Of a DNA stretch of 64,000 nt, positions 16,485 through 23,930 are shown piece after piece. Both the position numbers and the translations under genes were made by a program. The notes under the pieces were generated by a model that made no database searches, was not told the DNA's origin, and saw only the letters and a program-made list of their open reading frames with translations. Positions within the stretch are counted from its first letter, which is position 1. Each line of letters opens with the position of its first letter. Source of the DNA: Saccharopolyspora shandongensis (lineage in GTDB: Bacteria > Actinomycetota > Actinomycetes > Mycobacteriales > Pseudonocardiaceae); contig NZ_FNOK01000017.1 of NCBI RefSeq assembly GCF_900106995.1, positions 95,443-159,442 on the forward strand, written 5' to 3'.

Positions 16485-18955
16485 CCCGGATGACAAGGAC
16501 TCCAGGCGTGAACCACTCGACGACATCGCGTCCCGCCCTGCTGCCGGACGGGCACGCGGCCGGGCTGCGGTCGGTGATCGCCGCCGATCCGGCCGCGTCG
16601 CTCGTCGCCGGAATACAGGGTGCGGGCGGATACGGGAAGACGGCGCTGCTGGAGCAGCTCGCCCGCACCTACCACGACGCGGGGATCCCGGTGTTCGGCG
16701 CGAACGCGCTCGACCGGGCAGGCGAGGGTGCGGTGCTGGTCGACGATGCCCACCGGCTCGACGATGCGGTGCTCGGCGAGCTCCGCGAGGTCGCCCGGCG
16801 GCCCGGCACGCGGCTGGTCGTCGCCTACCGGCCGAGCCCGCGGCCCGCGGCGCTAGCGGAGCTGATCGGCGAACTCGGCGCCCCGGTGCTGCTCGCCGCG
16901 CTCGGACGGGACGAGATCGCGGCGCAGGCCGGAGCGGTCGCGCCGGAGTGGATCGGCTGGCTGCAGGCGCAAACCGGCGGCGTGCCGCGCTACGTGAGCA
17001 GGGTGCTCGCGGCGGCCGAGCCGGGCGCGGCGGAGCTGCCGCCGCGCGCGCTCGACCAGTTCCAGCACGACCTGGACCAGCTCGGCGAGGCCGGTCGGGA
17101 ATGCGTGACGGCGATGGCGATCGGTGCGACCCCGCACCCGGATCTGCTCGCCGCGCTGCTCGACCTCGACCCGGCGGAGGTCGGCTCCGCGCTGCTCGCG
17201 GTGCGAGCCGCCGGTCTGGTCGGCGCCGACGACGTGCTGCTGCCGATCGTCCGGGCGGCGGCTCTGCGGCTGGCGCCGTGGGAACAGCGGCTCCGGGTGA
17301 CCCGTCGCCTGGTCGAAATCCAACTGGCCCGCGGCGGTTCGGTGCTGCCGCTGGTCAGTCCGCTGCTCGGGGCCGACATCGCGTTGCTGCCGGAAGCGAC
17401 CCTGGCCGCGGCGTTCGAGAAGGCGGGCGACGAGGCCCTGCGCGATGCCCCGCACCTGGCGCGGCCGCTGTTCGCCGCGGCGGTGTCGGCGGGGATTCCG
17501 GTGGTGTCGGTGGCCGCGCGGCAGGCGCGCGCCGCCGCCGTGGCCGGCGACCTCGACGAGGCGTTGCGCCTGGCGGATCAGGTGATCGTCGACGACGCGG
17601 TGCCGGACAGGGAACTCGGCGTGCAGGTCGCGGCGAGCGTCCTGGCGCACCGCGGGCTGCTGGAGCGTTCGGCCGAGTTGTGCCGGTGGTCGGTGGGGAA
17701 GCTGCGCTGGCCCGGCGACCGGGCGTTCGCCGCGCTGGGCCTGATCGGCTCCGGCCGGCTGGGCGAGGCCGACGAGCTGCTCAGCTCCTCCGACGACGCC
17801 GGACCGCCGACGTCGATGACCGGCGCCGCCGCGCAACTCGCCGCCGGAGTCCGGGAATCGGTCGTCGGCTCGGCCGCGACGGCACTGTCCACATTGGTGC
17901 GATCGGCGTCGCTTTCGGAGCCGGTGGGCCGCGGGGTCCTGGTGCCGGACAGCCCGGCGGCGATCGCCGCCCTGGTCGCGCTGCACTGCGGTGAGCTGGA
18001 GGTCGCGCAGTCCACGTTGGACAGGGCGATCGGTGCCGGTGCGGGCGGCCCGCTGCTGCACCACCGGCACCGGCTGCTGGCGGCGTGGCTGCCGCTCGTG
18101 CGCGGCGACACGGTGACGGCCCGCGTGAAGCTCCAGGCCGCGGCCGGTCCGGCGGCGCGCGACCGGCTGCTGGCCACCGCGATCGAGGCGGGCATCGCGA
18201 GCCGCGACAACGACATGGGAGCCCTCGCCGCCGCCCGCGGTCAGGCGAGGCAGGCCGTCGCCGAGCACTCCGTCGACCTGTTCGCCCTGCTGCCGCTGGG
18301 TGAACTCGTGGTCGCGGCGGCGCGACTGCGCGACCTCGACTGGATCGCGCCGTACCTGGCGGAGGCGCGCAGCCTGCTGGAACGGCTCGGCAATCCTCCA
18401 CTGTGGACTTCGATGCTCACCTGGAAGCGCCTGCAGGCCGCGATCGTGCTGGAAGACCTGGACGACGCGCGGCAGCTCGCGGCCGACCTGGACGGCATGG
18501 CGCACCACAACCCGCTGGCTGCGGCGATGGCCGAAGCCGCCCGCGTGTGGCTGCGGATCCTCACCGGCCAGGTGGACCAGGACGAGGTGGAGCAGGCATC
18601 GCGAGGGCTGCACTCGGCCGGGCTGGCCTGGGACGGAGCGCGCCTGGCGGGCCAGGCGGCGATCCACACGAAGGACCGGCGCGCGATGCTCGCGCTGCTG
18701 GAATGCGCGCGGGCCCTGCAGGGCAAGCCGCCGCGGCCGCGGGCGGTGCGCGGCGGCGACACCGACCTGCTCAGCGAGCGGGAGAAGGAGGTCGCCGAGC
18801 TGGTGCTGGCGGGGCTGACCTACAAGCAGGTCGGCAAGCGCCTGTTCATCTCGGCGAAGACGGTGGAGCACCACATAAGCCGCATAAAGCAACGCCTGGG
18901 CTGCGCCAACCGGGAAGACCTCCTCAACCGCCTCCGCGAACTCCTCGGCCGCTGA
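16481..18955 (+). CDS. Large LuxR-family ATPase regulator (LAL-type)
   Basis: The 824-residue protein has an N-terminal P-loop AAA/STAND-like ATPase: AGIQGAGGYGKTALLEQLAR (Walker A, about 43-62) and AVLVDDAHR (Walker B, about 88-96). About 600 residues of alpha-helical, TPR-like repeats follow. A LuxR HTH closes the protein (LSEREKEVAELVLAGLTYKQ, ISAKTVEHHISRIKQRLG, about 755-815). The GTG at 16481 overlaps the Hsp70 stop (GTGA), so the two products are made together; later ATG/GTG starts at 16490 and 16508 are possible. LAL regulators switch on effector and ATP binding. Here the Hsp70-like partner and the IniB/dynamin operon across the shared promoter are the likely input and output. Confidence 0.85.
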   Translation: MTRMTRTPGVNHSTTSRPALLPDGHAAGLRSVIAADPAASLVAGIQGAGGYGKTALLEQLARTYHDAGIPVFGANALDRAGEGAVLVDDAHRLDDAVLGELREVARRPGTRLVVAYRPSPRPAALAELIGELGAPVLLAALGRDEIAAQAGAVAPEWIGWLQAQTGGVPRYVSRVLAAAEPGAAELPPRALDQFQHDLDQLGEAGRECVTAMAIGATPHPDLLAALLDLDPAEVGSALLAVRAAGLVGADDVLLPIVRAAALRLAPWEQRLRVTRRLVEIQLARGGSVLPLVSPLLGADIALLPEATLAAAFEKAGDEALRDAPHLARPLFAAAVSAGIPVVSVAARQARAAAVAGDLDEALRLADQVIVDDAVPDRELGVQVAASVLAHRGLLERSAELCRWSVGKLRWPGDRAFAALGLIGSGRLGEADELLSSSDDAGPPTSMTGAAAQLAAGVRESVVGSAATALSTLVRSASLSEPVGRGVLVPDSPAAIAALVALHCGELEVAQSTLDRAIGAGAGGPLLHHRHRLLAAWLPLVRGDTVTARVKLQAAAGPAARDRLLATAIEAGIASRDNDMGALAAARGQARQAVAEHSVDLFALLPLGELVVAAARLRDLDWIAPYLAEARSLLERLGNPPLWTSMLTWKRLQAAIVLEDLDDARQLAADLDGMAHHNPLAAAMAEAARVWLRILTGQVDQDEVEQASRGLHSAGLAWDGARLAGQAAIHTKDRRAMLALLECARALQGKPPRPRAVRGGDTDLLSEREKEVAELVLAGLTYKQVGKRLFISAKTVEHHISRIKQRLGCANREDLLNRLRELLGR

Positions 18956-18988
18956 CGAGCCGGTCCGGATGATGCCCGTCGGGTGACG

Positions 18989-19080
18989 GCTTCGCGCGAA
19001 ACCGGCGTTCTGCCCGCGTCGAGACGCCGTTTTCGCGCGAAAACGGCGTTCCCCACGCCTGCGAGGCGCCGTTTTCGCGT
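18989..19080. repeat. GCGAAAAC palindrome cluster, left half of IS30 target
   Basis: Three units of a TTTTCGCGCGAAAA-type palindrome occur in tandem. The central one, ACGCCGTTTTCGC / GCGAAAACGGCGT (19024-19049), is a perfect 26-bp palindrome. The third unit, GGCGCCGTTTTCGCG (19065-19079), is interrupted by the IS30 element, and its other half is found at 20402-20416. The same palindrome family occurs at 28561-28622. Confidence 0.7.
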
Positions 19081-19086
19081 GTGTTT

Positions 19087-20367
19087 TCAGGGGGTGGGTG
19101 CAACACCAAGCGCTTGGGCTAGTGCTTCTGATGGTGTCATCCAGTTGAGGGTCTGGCGTGGGCGGGTGTTGAGTTGGTGGGCGATGTTGTCGAGGTCTTC
19201 TTGGGTGTAGGGGCGGAGGTCGGTGCCTTTGGGGAGGTAGTCGCGGGCGAGGCCGTTGGTGTTCTCGTTGGTGCCGCGTAGCCAGGGTTGGCCGGGTGGG
19301 CAGAAGTAGACCTGAACGCCGGTGTCGATGGTGAAGCGGGCGTGTTGGGACATTTCCTTGCCCTGGTCCCACGTCACCGATTTCCACATGTCCTGTATGG
19401 ACAAGTGTTGTGGGAGGTCGACTGCGGATTTCCGTGGTGCGGCGGGGTTGAGCCGGTGGTGGTGGCGCAGGTCGTGGTCGAGGAGGGCGGGCAGTCGGGT
19501 GATGCCGTGGGCGAGGGCGTCGCGGACGGCCTCGGCGGTCTTGCCGTGGGGTAGGGCGATCAGCAGCAGGTAGCGGGAGTGGCGTTCGGCCAGGGTGACC
19601 ACGGCACTGCCACGGGAGCCGAGGATGAGGTCGCCTTCCCAGTGGTCGGGCACGGCCCGGTCGGTGGCCTCCGGCGGGCGCTGCGACAGGGGCACCCGGT
19701 CGGGGATCTGGCCACGCCCGTTGGTGTTCTTCGCGGCCCGGGCCGCGGCCGCGCGGGGCCGCCGCAGGCGCTGCTTACGCCGCAGGTACTGGGCCAGCTC
19801 CGTCTTCAGAGTAGCTTTGGCCTGGACGAACAGGCTTTGGTAGATCGTTTCGTGGGACACCTGCATCTCCGGATCATTCGGGTAGTCCCGGCGGAGTGTG
19901 GCAGCGATCTGCTGCGGCGCCCACCGCTGCTCCAGCCCGTCGGCCACCACCGCGGCCAGCTGCGGGTTCCCGGCCAGCTTCGGCGTTTTCGGCCGCCTTG
20001 CCCGCTGCCACGCGGCCTGGTCGGCCTCGGCTGCCCGATACGCCTGGTGCCCGCCGTTGCGGGCGATCTCCCTCGAGATCACCGACACGTCCCGGCCCAG
20101 CTCGCGGGCGATCTCCCGCAGGAACTTCCCCGCCGAAAGCCCCCGGGAGATCTCCTCCCGCTCGGCGAAACTCAACGCCCTCACCGCCCGACGGCGTGGT
20201 GCGGGCGGGATCCCGCCCGACGGCACCACAATCCTGCTCACGGACTTGCGTGAAACCCCCAGCTCACGACTGATCTCCCGTTGCCCGAACCCCTCCTGCC
20301 ACAGCCGCCACACCTCACCGCCATGCCGCTCGACCACCGACACCCGCAACACCTCCACCAAGATCAT
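19087..20367 (-). CDS. IS30-family transposase
   Basis: The 426-residue transposase has N-terminal HTHs (GFGQREISRELGVSRKSVSR and AGKFLREIARELGRDVSVIS) and the IS30 DDE domain: first Asp in DHWEGDLILG, second in VTWDQGKEM, Glu in GTNENTNGLARDYLPKGTDL. The start is placed at the ATG at 20367 inside the right inverted repeat; upstream codons would lie outside the element. The stop lies in the left repeat. Between LPALL and WKSVTWDQ there is an extra segment of about 27 residues (DHDLRHHHRLNPAAPRK...) compared with typical members, so activity is not assured. Otherwise intact. Confidence 0.9.
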   Translation of the reverse strand: MILVEVLRVSVVERHGGEVWRLWQEGFGQREISRELGVSRKSVSRIVVPSGGIPPAPRRRAVRALSFAEREEISRGLSAGKFLREIARELGRDVSVISREIARNGGHQAYRAAEADQAAWQRARRPKTPKLAGNPQLAAVVADGLEQRWAPQQIAATLRRDYPNDPEMQVSHETIYQSLFVQAKATLKTELAQYLRRKQRLRRPRAAAARAAKNTNGRGQIPDRVPLSQRPPEATDRAVPDHWEGDLILGSRGSAVVTLAERHSRYLLLIALPHGKTAEAVRDALAHGITRLPALLDHDLRHHHRLNPAAPRKSAVDLPQHLSIQDMWKSVTWDQGKEMSQHARFTIDTGVQVYFCPPGQPWLRGTNENTNGLARDYLPKGTDLRPYTQEDLDNIAHQLNTRPRQTLNWMTPSEALAQALGVAPTP

Positions 20368-20392
20368 TTCAGAGATGTTGCACCGACCCCTT
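19089..20392 (-). mobile_element. IS30-family insertion sequence, complete
   Basis: This is a 1.3-kb element with one transposase gene. The left end AGGGGGTGGGTGCAACACC (19089-19107) and the right end, read inward, AAGGGGTCGGTGCAACATC (20392-20374), match at 16 of 19 positions and form the terminal inverted repeats. The exact outer base is uncertain by a few nt. The element sits between the two halves of a chromosomal palindrome (GGCGCCGTTTTCGCG left, CGCGAAACCGGCGCC right), in keeping with the known preference of IS30-type elements for symmetric targets. No clear direct target duplication was identified. Confidence 0.85.
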
Positions 20393-20401
20393 GAGACCAA
20401 G

Positions 20402-20416
20402 CGCGAAACCGGCGCC
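20402..20416. repeat. Right half of the palindrome split by IS30
   Basis: CGCGAAACCGGCGCC pairs with GGCGCCGTTTTCGCG at 19065-19079 with a single mismatch. Removing the element restores a palindrome of the family seen at 19024-19049 and 28561-28622. Confidence 0.65.
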
Positions 20417-20489
20417 TTCACCCGATTAGTTGACAGGCGGCCCCGCTAACCGCATCCATCGGCGTCCACGGGTGCTCATAGGCCTGCCA

Positions 20490-21554
20490 TCAGGCCTTCT
20501 GGAGTTCCAGTCCGGCCCGGAGGGTGCCGACGATCTCGAACAGCGCCTCCTGGAAGCGGCCGCCGATCGAGCGGAGGTTGGCGAAGCCGTGGATCAGGTC
20601 CGGGAACCGCCGCGCGATCACCGGCACCCCGGCCTCTGCCAGCCGCCGCGCGTACTCCTCGCCCTCGTCGCGCAGCGGGTCGAAGCCCGCCGTGACGACG
20701 TGCGCCGTCGGCAGCCCGCTGAGGTCCTCGGCGAGCAGCACCGACAGCCGCGGGTCGCGGCGGACGTCCTCCTCCGGCGCGTAGTGGTTCATGAACCAGT
20801 CCATGTCGCCGTCGGTGAGCAGGAATCCGTTGGCGAACAGCTCGCGCGACCGGCGCCGCGCGGTGGCGTCGACGGCGGGGTAGATCAGCAGCTGGAACAC
20901 CGGCTTCGCCAGGCCGGACCGGGTGGCGTGCAGGGCGACCGAGGCGGCCAGGTTGCCGCCTGCGCTGTCTCCGCCGACCGCGATGGTGTCGGGGCTGGTG
21001 CCCAGCTCTGCGGCGTTCTCGACGACGAACCGGTAGGCGTCGATGGCGTCGTCCAGGGCGGCCGGGAACGGGAACTCCGGCGCGAGCCGGTAGTCCACCG
21101 ACAGCACCCGGATGCCGGCGTGCTTGGCGAGGAACCGGCACAGGTCGTCGTGGCTGTCCAGGTCGCCGATGACCCAGCCGCCGCCGTGGAAGAAGACCAG
21201 CAGCGGACCCGGCTCGGAGAGCTCGCGCGGCCGGTACAGCCGCGCCGCCAGGTCGCCCGATGCGGTCGGGATCCGGCGGTCCGCCACCACCACGCCGGGC
21301 ACCTGACCGGCGGTGATCTTGGTCGACCGCCGCATCCTGGCGCGGGCGATCTCGGGGGTGGCCGCCGACAGCTGCTCGTGACCGGCCAGCCGCATCAACT
21401 TGAGCAGCAGTTGAGCATCGAGCGCGAGTTCCTGGTCATCCAGTCGAATCGCACGTCCCGCGAGGAGCCGCCGCGCGGGCTTCGGGAGTGCGAAAACGCC
21501 GCGGACGACCGCGGCCTCCAACGTCGGCTGCACCAGTTCGAGGACCTTCGACAT
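20490..21554 (-). CDS. Alpha/beta hydrolase, hormone-sensitive-lipase type esterase
   Basis: This 354-residue carboxylesterase belongs to the HSL/family IV branch. The oxyanion-hole motif LLVFFHGGGWVIGDLD lies near residues 117-132, the nucleophile motif VGGDSAGGNLAAS near 195, and the acid/base pair in the FDPLRDEGEEYA and LIHGFANL segments. The N-terminal 80 residues form the helical cap. The ATG at 21554 follows GGGGAGG. It hydrolyses short to medium acyl esters; the physiological substrate is unknown. It lies between the IS30 element and a divergent FMN reductase gene. Confidence 0.9.
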   Translation of the reverse strand: MSKVLELVQPTLEAAVVRGVFALPKPARRLLAGRAIRLDDQELALDAQLLLKLMRLAGHEQLSAATPEIARARMRRSTKITAGQVPGVVVADRRIPTASGDLAARLYRPRELSEPGPLLVFFHGGGWVIGDLDSHDDLCRFLAKHAGIRVLSVDYRLAPEFPFPAALDDAIDAYRFVVENAAELGTSPDTIAVGGDSAGGNLAASVALHATRSGLAKPVFQLLIYPAVDATARRRSRELFANGFLLTDGDMDWFMNHYAPEEDVRRDPRLSVLLAEDLSGLPTAHVVTAGFDPLRDEGEEYARRLAEAGVPVIARRFPDLIHGFANLRSIGGRFQEALFEIVGTLRAGLELQKA

Positions 21555-21726
21555 CGGCGTTGACCTCCCCGGAAGGCGACAAGTGGTGCTTGAGGTTACC
21601 CGCAGGTAGCTGTGGCCCGGGACACGGCCAGGTGGCTTTGACCTCCAGCGCGCTCGAAGTTCTAGCGTGGCGGGCAGCCCCGCTGGAGGGGGACAGACGC
21701 GGGCAGCGGGTGAAAGGATCGAACGC

Positions 21727-22281
21727 ATGACGGTGACCGTGGTGGGAATCGGCGGATCGGTGCGGCCGGACTCGCAGTCCGAGCGGGTGCTGCACGCGGC
21801 GCTCGCCGGGGCTCGTGAGGCCGGGGCCAAGGTCCACGCGATCACCGGCAGCAGCCTGGTGATGCCGTTCTACGACCCGCAGCTGACCGAGCGCACCGAC
21901 AACGCGCTGGAGCTGGTCGACGCCCTGCGCTCGGCGGACGGCGTCATCCTCGCCTCGCCGGGCTACCACGGGACGATCTCCGGGCTGATCAAGAACGCCC
22001 TGGACTACGCCGAGGACCTGCGCGGCGACGAACGCCCCTACCTGGACGGCCGCGCGGTGGGCTGCATCGGCATCGCCTACGGCTGGCAGGCGACGGTGAC
22101 GACGCTGCAGGCGCTCCGCTCGGTGGTGCACGCCCTGCGCGGCTGGCCGACACCGCTGGGCGGCGCGGTGAACTCGGCCGAAACGCAGTTCGAGGCAGGC
22201 GGCGAGTGCGCCGACGAGAAGGTGGCGAACGTCCTGCGCACCATCGGCCACCAGGTCGTCGACTTCGCCAACCGCGCCTGA
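21727..22281 (+). CDS. NAD(P)H-dependent FMN reductase family protein
   Basis: This is a 184-residue flavodoxin-fold oxidoreductase. VVGIGGSVRPDSQSERVLHA gives the N-terminal FMN phosphate loop (GSxRxxS), YDPQLT is present, and SPGYHGTISGLIKNALDYAE is the conserved SPxYxxxxxGxLKNALD motif of the SsuE/ArsH/ChrR-like family. It transfers electrons from NAD(P)H to FMN or directly to quinones, chromate or similar substrates. It stands alone, followed by a structured repeat element (22334-22618). Confidence 0.88.
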   Translation: MTVTVVGIGGSVRPDSQSERVLHAALAGAREAGAKVHAITGSSLVMPFYDPQLTERTDNALELVDALRSADGVILASPGYHGTISGLIKNALDYAEDLRGDERPYLDGRAVGCIGIAYGWQATVTTLQALRSVVHALRGWPTPLGGAVNSAETQFEAGGECADEKVANVLRTIGHQVVDFANRA

Positions 22282-22333
22282 CCCCTGCTGCTCCCGGCCG
22301 CCCGCACCACGCTCCGCCAGGCACGGAGGTCAC

Positions 22334-22618
22334 CAGTTTCCATTGAGGTTTTTCCAACCTCGTTTTGCGTGGCGGTGCGGGTGGCGGAACCTCAGAGGCT
22401 CCCTGGTCTGTGGGTGCCCTGACTTATGTATGTCCAATACACGGCGTCAGGGCCGTCCTCGCCGAGGGAACCCCAAAGGGGTGGGCACCGTGAACCCGCG
22501 GCGGTGCAGGTGTCGTAGGTGGGTTATGCGCCTGCGGCGCATGCGACACCCCATCGACGTGCACCTTTGCGACCCGCGACTGCGGGCCGAGCAGGATGGA
22601 AAACGCTCATTGAAACTG
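22334..22618 (+). repeat. Dispersed structured repeat, copy 1 (285 bp)
   Basis: The ends are CAGTTTCCATTGA (22334-22346) and TCATTGAAACTG (22607-22618), imperfect terminal inverted repeats. Internal hairpins: TGAGGTT-tttcc-AACCTCG near the left end; a CCCTGAC...GTCAGGG stem (22417-22423/22446-22452) capped by GTAT-gtcca-ATAC; GTGTCG...CGACAC enclosing ATGCGCC-tgc-GGCGCAT; and CCCGC-gact-GCGGG. The right arm that in copies 2 and 3 pairs with CTCAGAGGCTCCCTGG is replaced here by a different sequence containing CCCCaaaGGGG. It lies between the FMN reductase and dps genes, both on the plus strand. Confidence 0.8.
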
Positions 22619-22625
22619 ATGAACC

Positions 22626-22643
22626 CAGTTTCAATTGAAACTG
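22626..22643. repeat. Solo terminal palindrome CAGTTTCAATTGAAACTG
   Basis: This perfect 18-bp palindrome consists of the terminal repeats of the 270-285-bp element joined end to end, 7 bp beyond copy 1. Identical sequences occur at 62196-62211 (truncated) and 62234-62251. Confidence 0.7.
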
Positions 22644-22748
22644 CCGTGGACTGATCTCACGGCTGGGCACGGGGCTTCGAAGTGCGAGGGCACCGCCGAG
22701 GCAGGACCCTCGAGAGGTCTGCTCGCGCTCGAGGAGGTGGCCCAGCCC

Positions 22749-23243
22749 ATGGCCCAGAAGACCGTCAAGAAGGCCCCGATTTCCAGCCCGCTGGCCGACC
22801 AGGACCGGGAGATCACCGGCAAGGTGCTGCAGGGCACCCTGCTGGACCTCATCGACCTGCACCTGGTGGCGAAGCAGGCGCACTGGAACGTCGTCGGCAG
22901 GCTGTTCCACGACGTGCACCTCCACCTGGACGAACTGGTCACCACCGCGCGCGGCTTCGCCGACGACGTCGCCGAGCGCGCCGCCACCATCGGCGTCTCG
23001 CCCGACGGGCGTGCCGCGACCGTCGCCGACGGCTCCGGCGTGCCGAAGTTCGACTCGGACTGGCGCAGCGACCGCGAGGTGGTCGCGGCGATCGTGGCCG
23101 CGCTGGCGGAGCTGATCCGCCGGCTGCGGGCCCGCATCGACGAGACCGACAAGACCGACCTCGTCACCCAGGACCTGCTGATCGGCATCGCCGCGGAGCT
23201 CGAGAAGTCGCACTGGATGTGGCAGGCCCAGCTCGCCGAATAG
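22749..23243 (+). CDS. dps: Dps-family DNA-binding/iron-storage ferritin
   Basis: This 164-residue Dps protein has the ferroxidase signature DLHLVAKQAHWNVVGRLFHD followed by VHLHLDELV, with the His, Asp and Glu ligands. It ends in a helical domain with LEKSHWMWQAQLA. The lysine-containing N-terminal extension (MAQKTVKKAPISS) could contact DNA. It oxidises and stores iron and shields DNA from peroxide. The ATG at 22749 is preceded by GAGGAGG. Its upstream region is the structured repeat copy 1, so promoter and repeat may overlap. Confidence 0.93.
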   Translation: MAQKTVKKAPISSPLADQDREITGKVLQGTLLDLIDLHLVAKQAHWNVVGRLFHDVHLHLDELVTTARGFADDVAERAATIGVSPDGRAATVADGSGVPKFDSDWRSDREVVAAIVAALAELIRRLRARIDETDKTDLVTQDLLIGIAAELEKSHWMWQAQLAE

Positions 23244-23249
23244 CCGCGC

Positions 23250-23287
23250 GAAGGCCCGTGCGCCCCGACCGGTGCGCACGGGCCTTC
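23250..23287. terminator. Bidirectional terminator between dps and the response regulator
   Basis: GAAGGCCCGTGCGC and GCGCACGGGCCTTC pair perfectly around a loop of about 10 nt. The hairpin lies between the convergent ends of dps (23243) and the regulator gene (23286) and serves both. Confidence 0.8.
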
Positions 23288-23930
23288 AACGGCCCGCATC
23301 GCGGACCAGCAGCGCGAGCTGAACCCGGTTCGACAGGTTCAGCTTCGCCAGCGCCCGGCTGACGTGGACCTTCACCGTCCCCTCGCTCATCGCCAGCTCG
23401 GCCCCGACCTCGGCGTTCGACAGGCCCCTGGCCACCGCGCGCACCACGGCGCCCTCCCGCTCGGTCAGCGCCGCCAGCCGCTGCCGCGCCGCCGCGGCTC
23501 CCGGCGGTTCCAGCTCCGCGAAGGTGTCGATCAGCCGCTTGGTGATGCTCGGGGTGAGCATGGCGCTGCCTTCGGCGATGATCCGGACGGCGTTGGCCAG
23601 GTCGCGCGGCGAAGTGTCCTTGAGCAGGAATCCCGCCGCGCCGTTGCGCAGCGCGGTGTGCACGTAGTCGTCCAGGTCGAACGTCGTCAGCATGATCACC
23701 CTGGGCGGCGTCGGCGAACGCCGCAGCGCCCGCAGCGCGGTCAGCCCGTCCACGCCCGGCATGCGGACGTCCATCAGCACCACGTCCGGCCGGTGCTTCG
23801 CGACGGCGGTGATCGCTTCGCCGCCGTCGCCCGCCTCGCCGACCACCTCGATGTCCGCCGCCGGCTCCAGGATCATCCGCAGCCCGACCCGGACCAGCGC
23901 CTCGTCGTCGACCACCAGTACCCGGATCAC
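23286..23930 (-). CDS. NarL/FixJ-type response regulator
   Basis: This 214-residue regulator has a receiver domain (VIRVLVVDDEALVRVGLRMI, phospho-Asp in VVLMDVRMPGVDGLTA, Thr in IMLTTFDLDDYV, Lys in FLLKDTSP) and a LuxR HTH (LTEREGAVVRAVARGLSNAE, SEGTVKVHVSRALAKLNL). The GTG at 23930 overlaps the stop of the sensor kinase (GTGA). It is the partner of that kinase, and the divergent ABC exporter at 25217 is the likely target. Confidence 0.93.
   Translation of the reverse strand: MIRVLVVDDEALVRVGLRMILEPAADIEVVGEAGDGGEAITAVAKHRPDVVLMDVRMPGVDGLTALRALRRSPTPPRVIMLTTFDLDDYVHTALRNGAAGFLLKDTSPRDLANAVRIIAEGSAMLTPSITKRLIDTFAELEPPGAAAARQRLAALTEREGAVVRAVARGLSNAEVGAELAMSEGTVKVHVSRALAKLNLSNRVQLALLVRDAGR

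Noticed and set aside
22626..22643. GTTTCAATTGAAAC-type repeats as CRISPR repeats
   Set aside because: No regular spacer array and no cas genes; the sequence is a palindrome equal to the ends of the dispersed element.
22343..22654. Cys/Arg-rich reading frames within the structured repeat (all copies stay open in part of the 3' half)
   Set aside because: The shared frame follows from high DNA identity; substitutions include non-conservative changes while stems are preserved, and start positions differ between copies. A small protein is not fully excluded.
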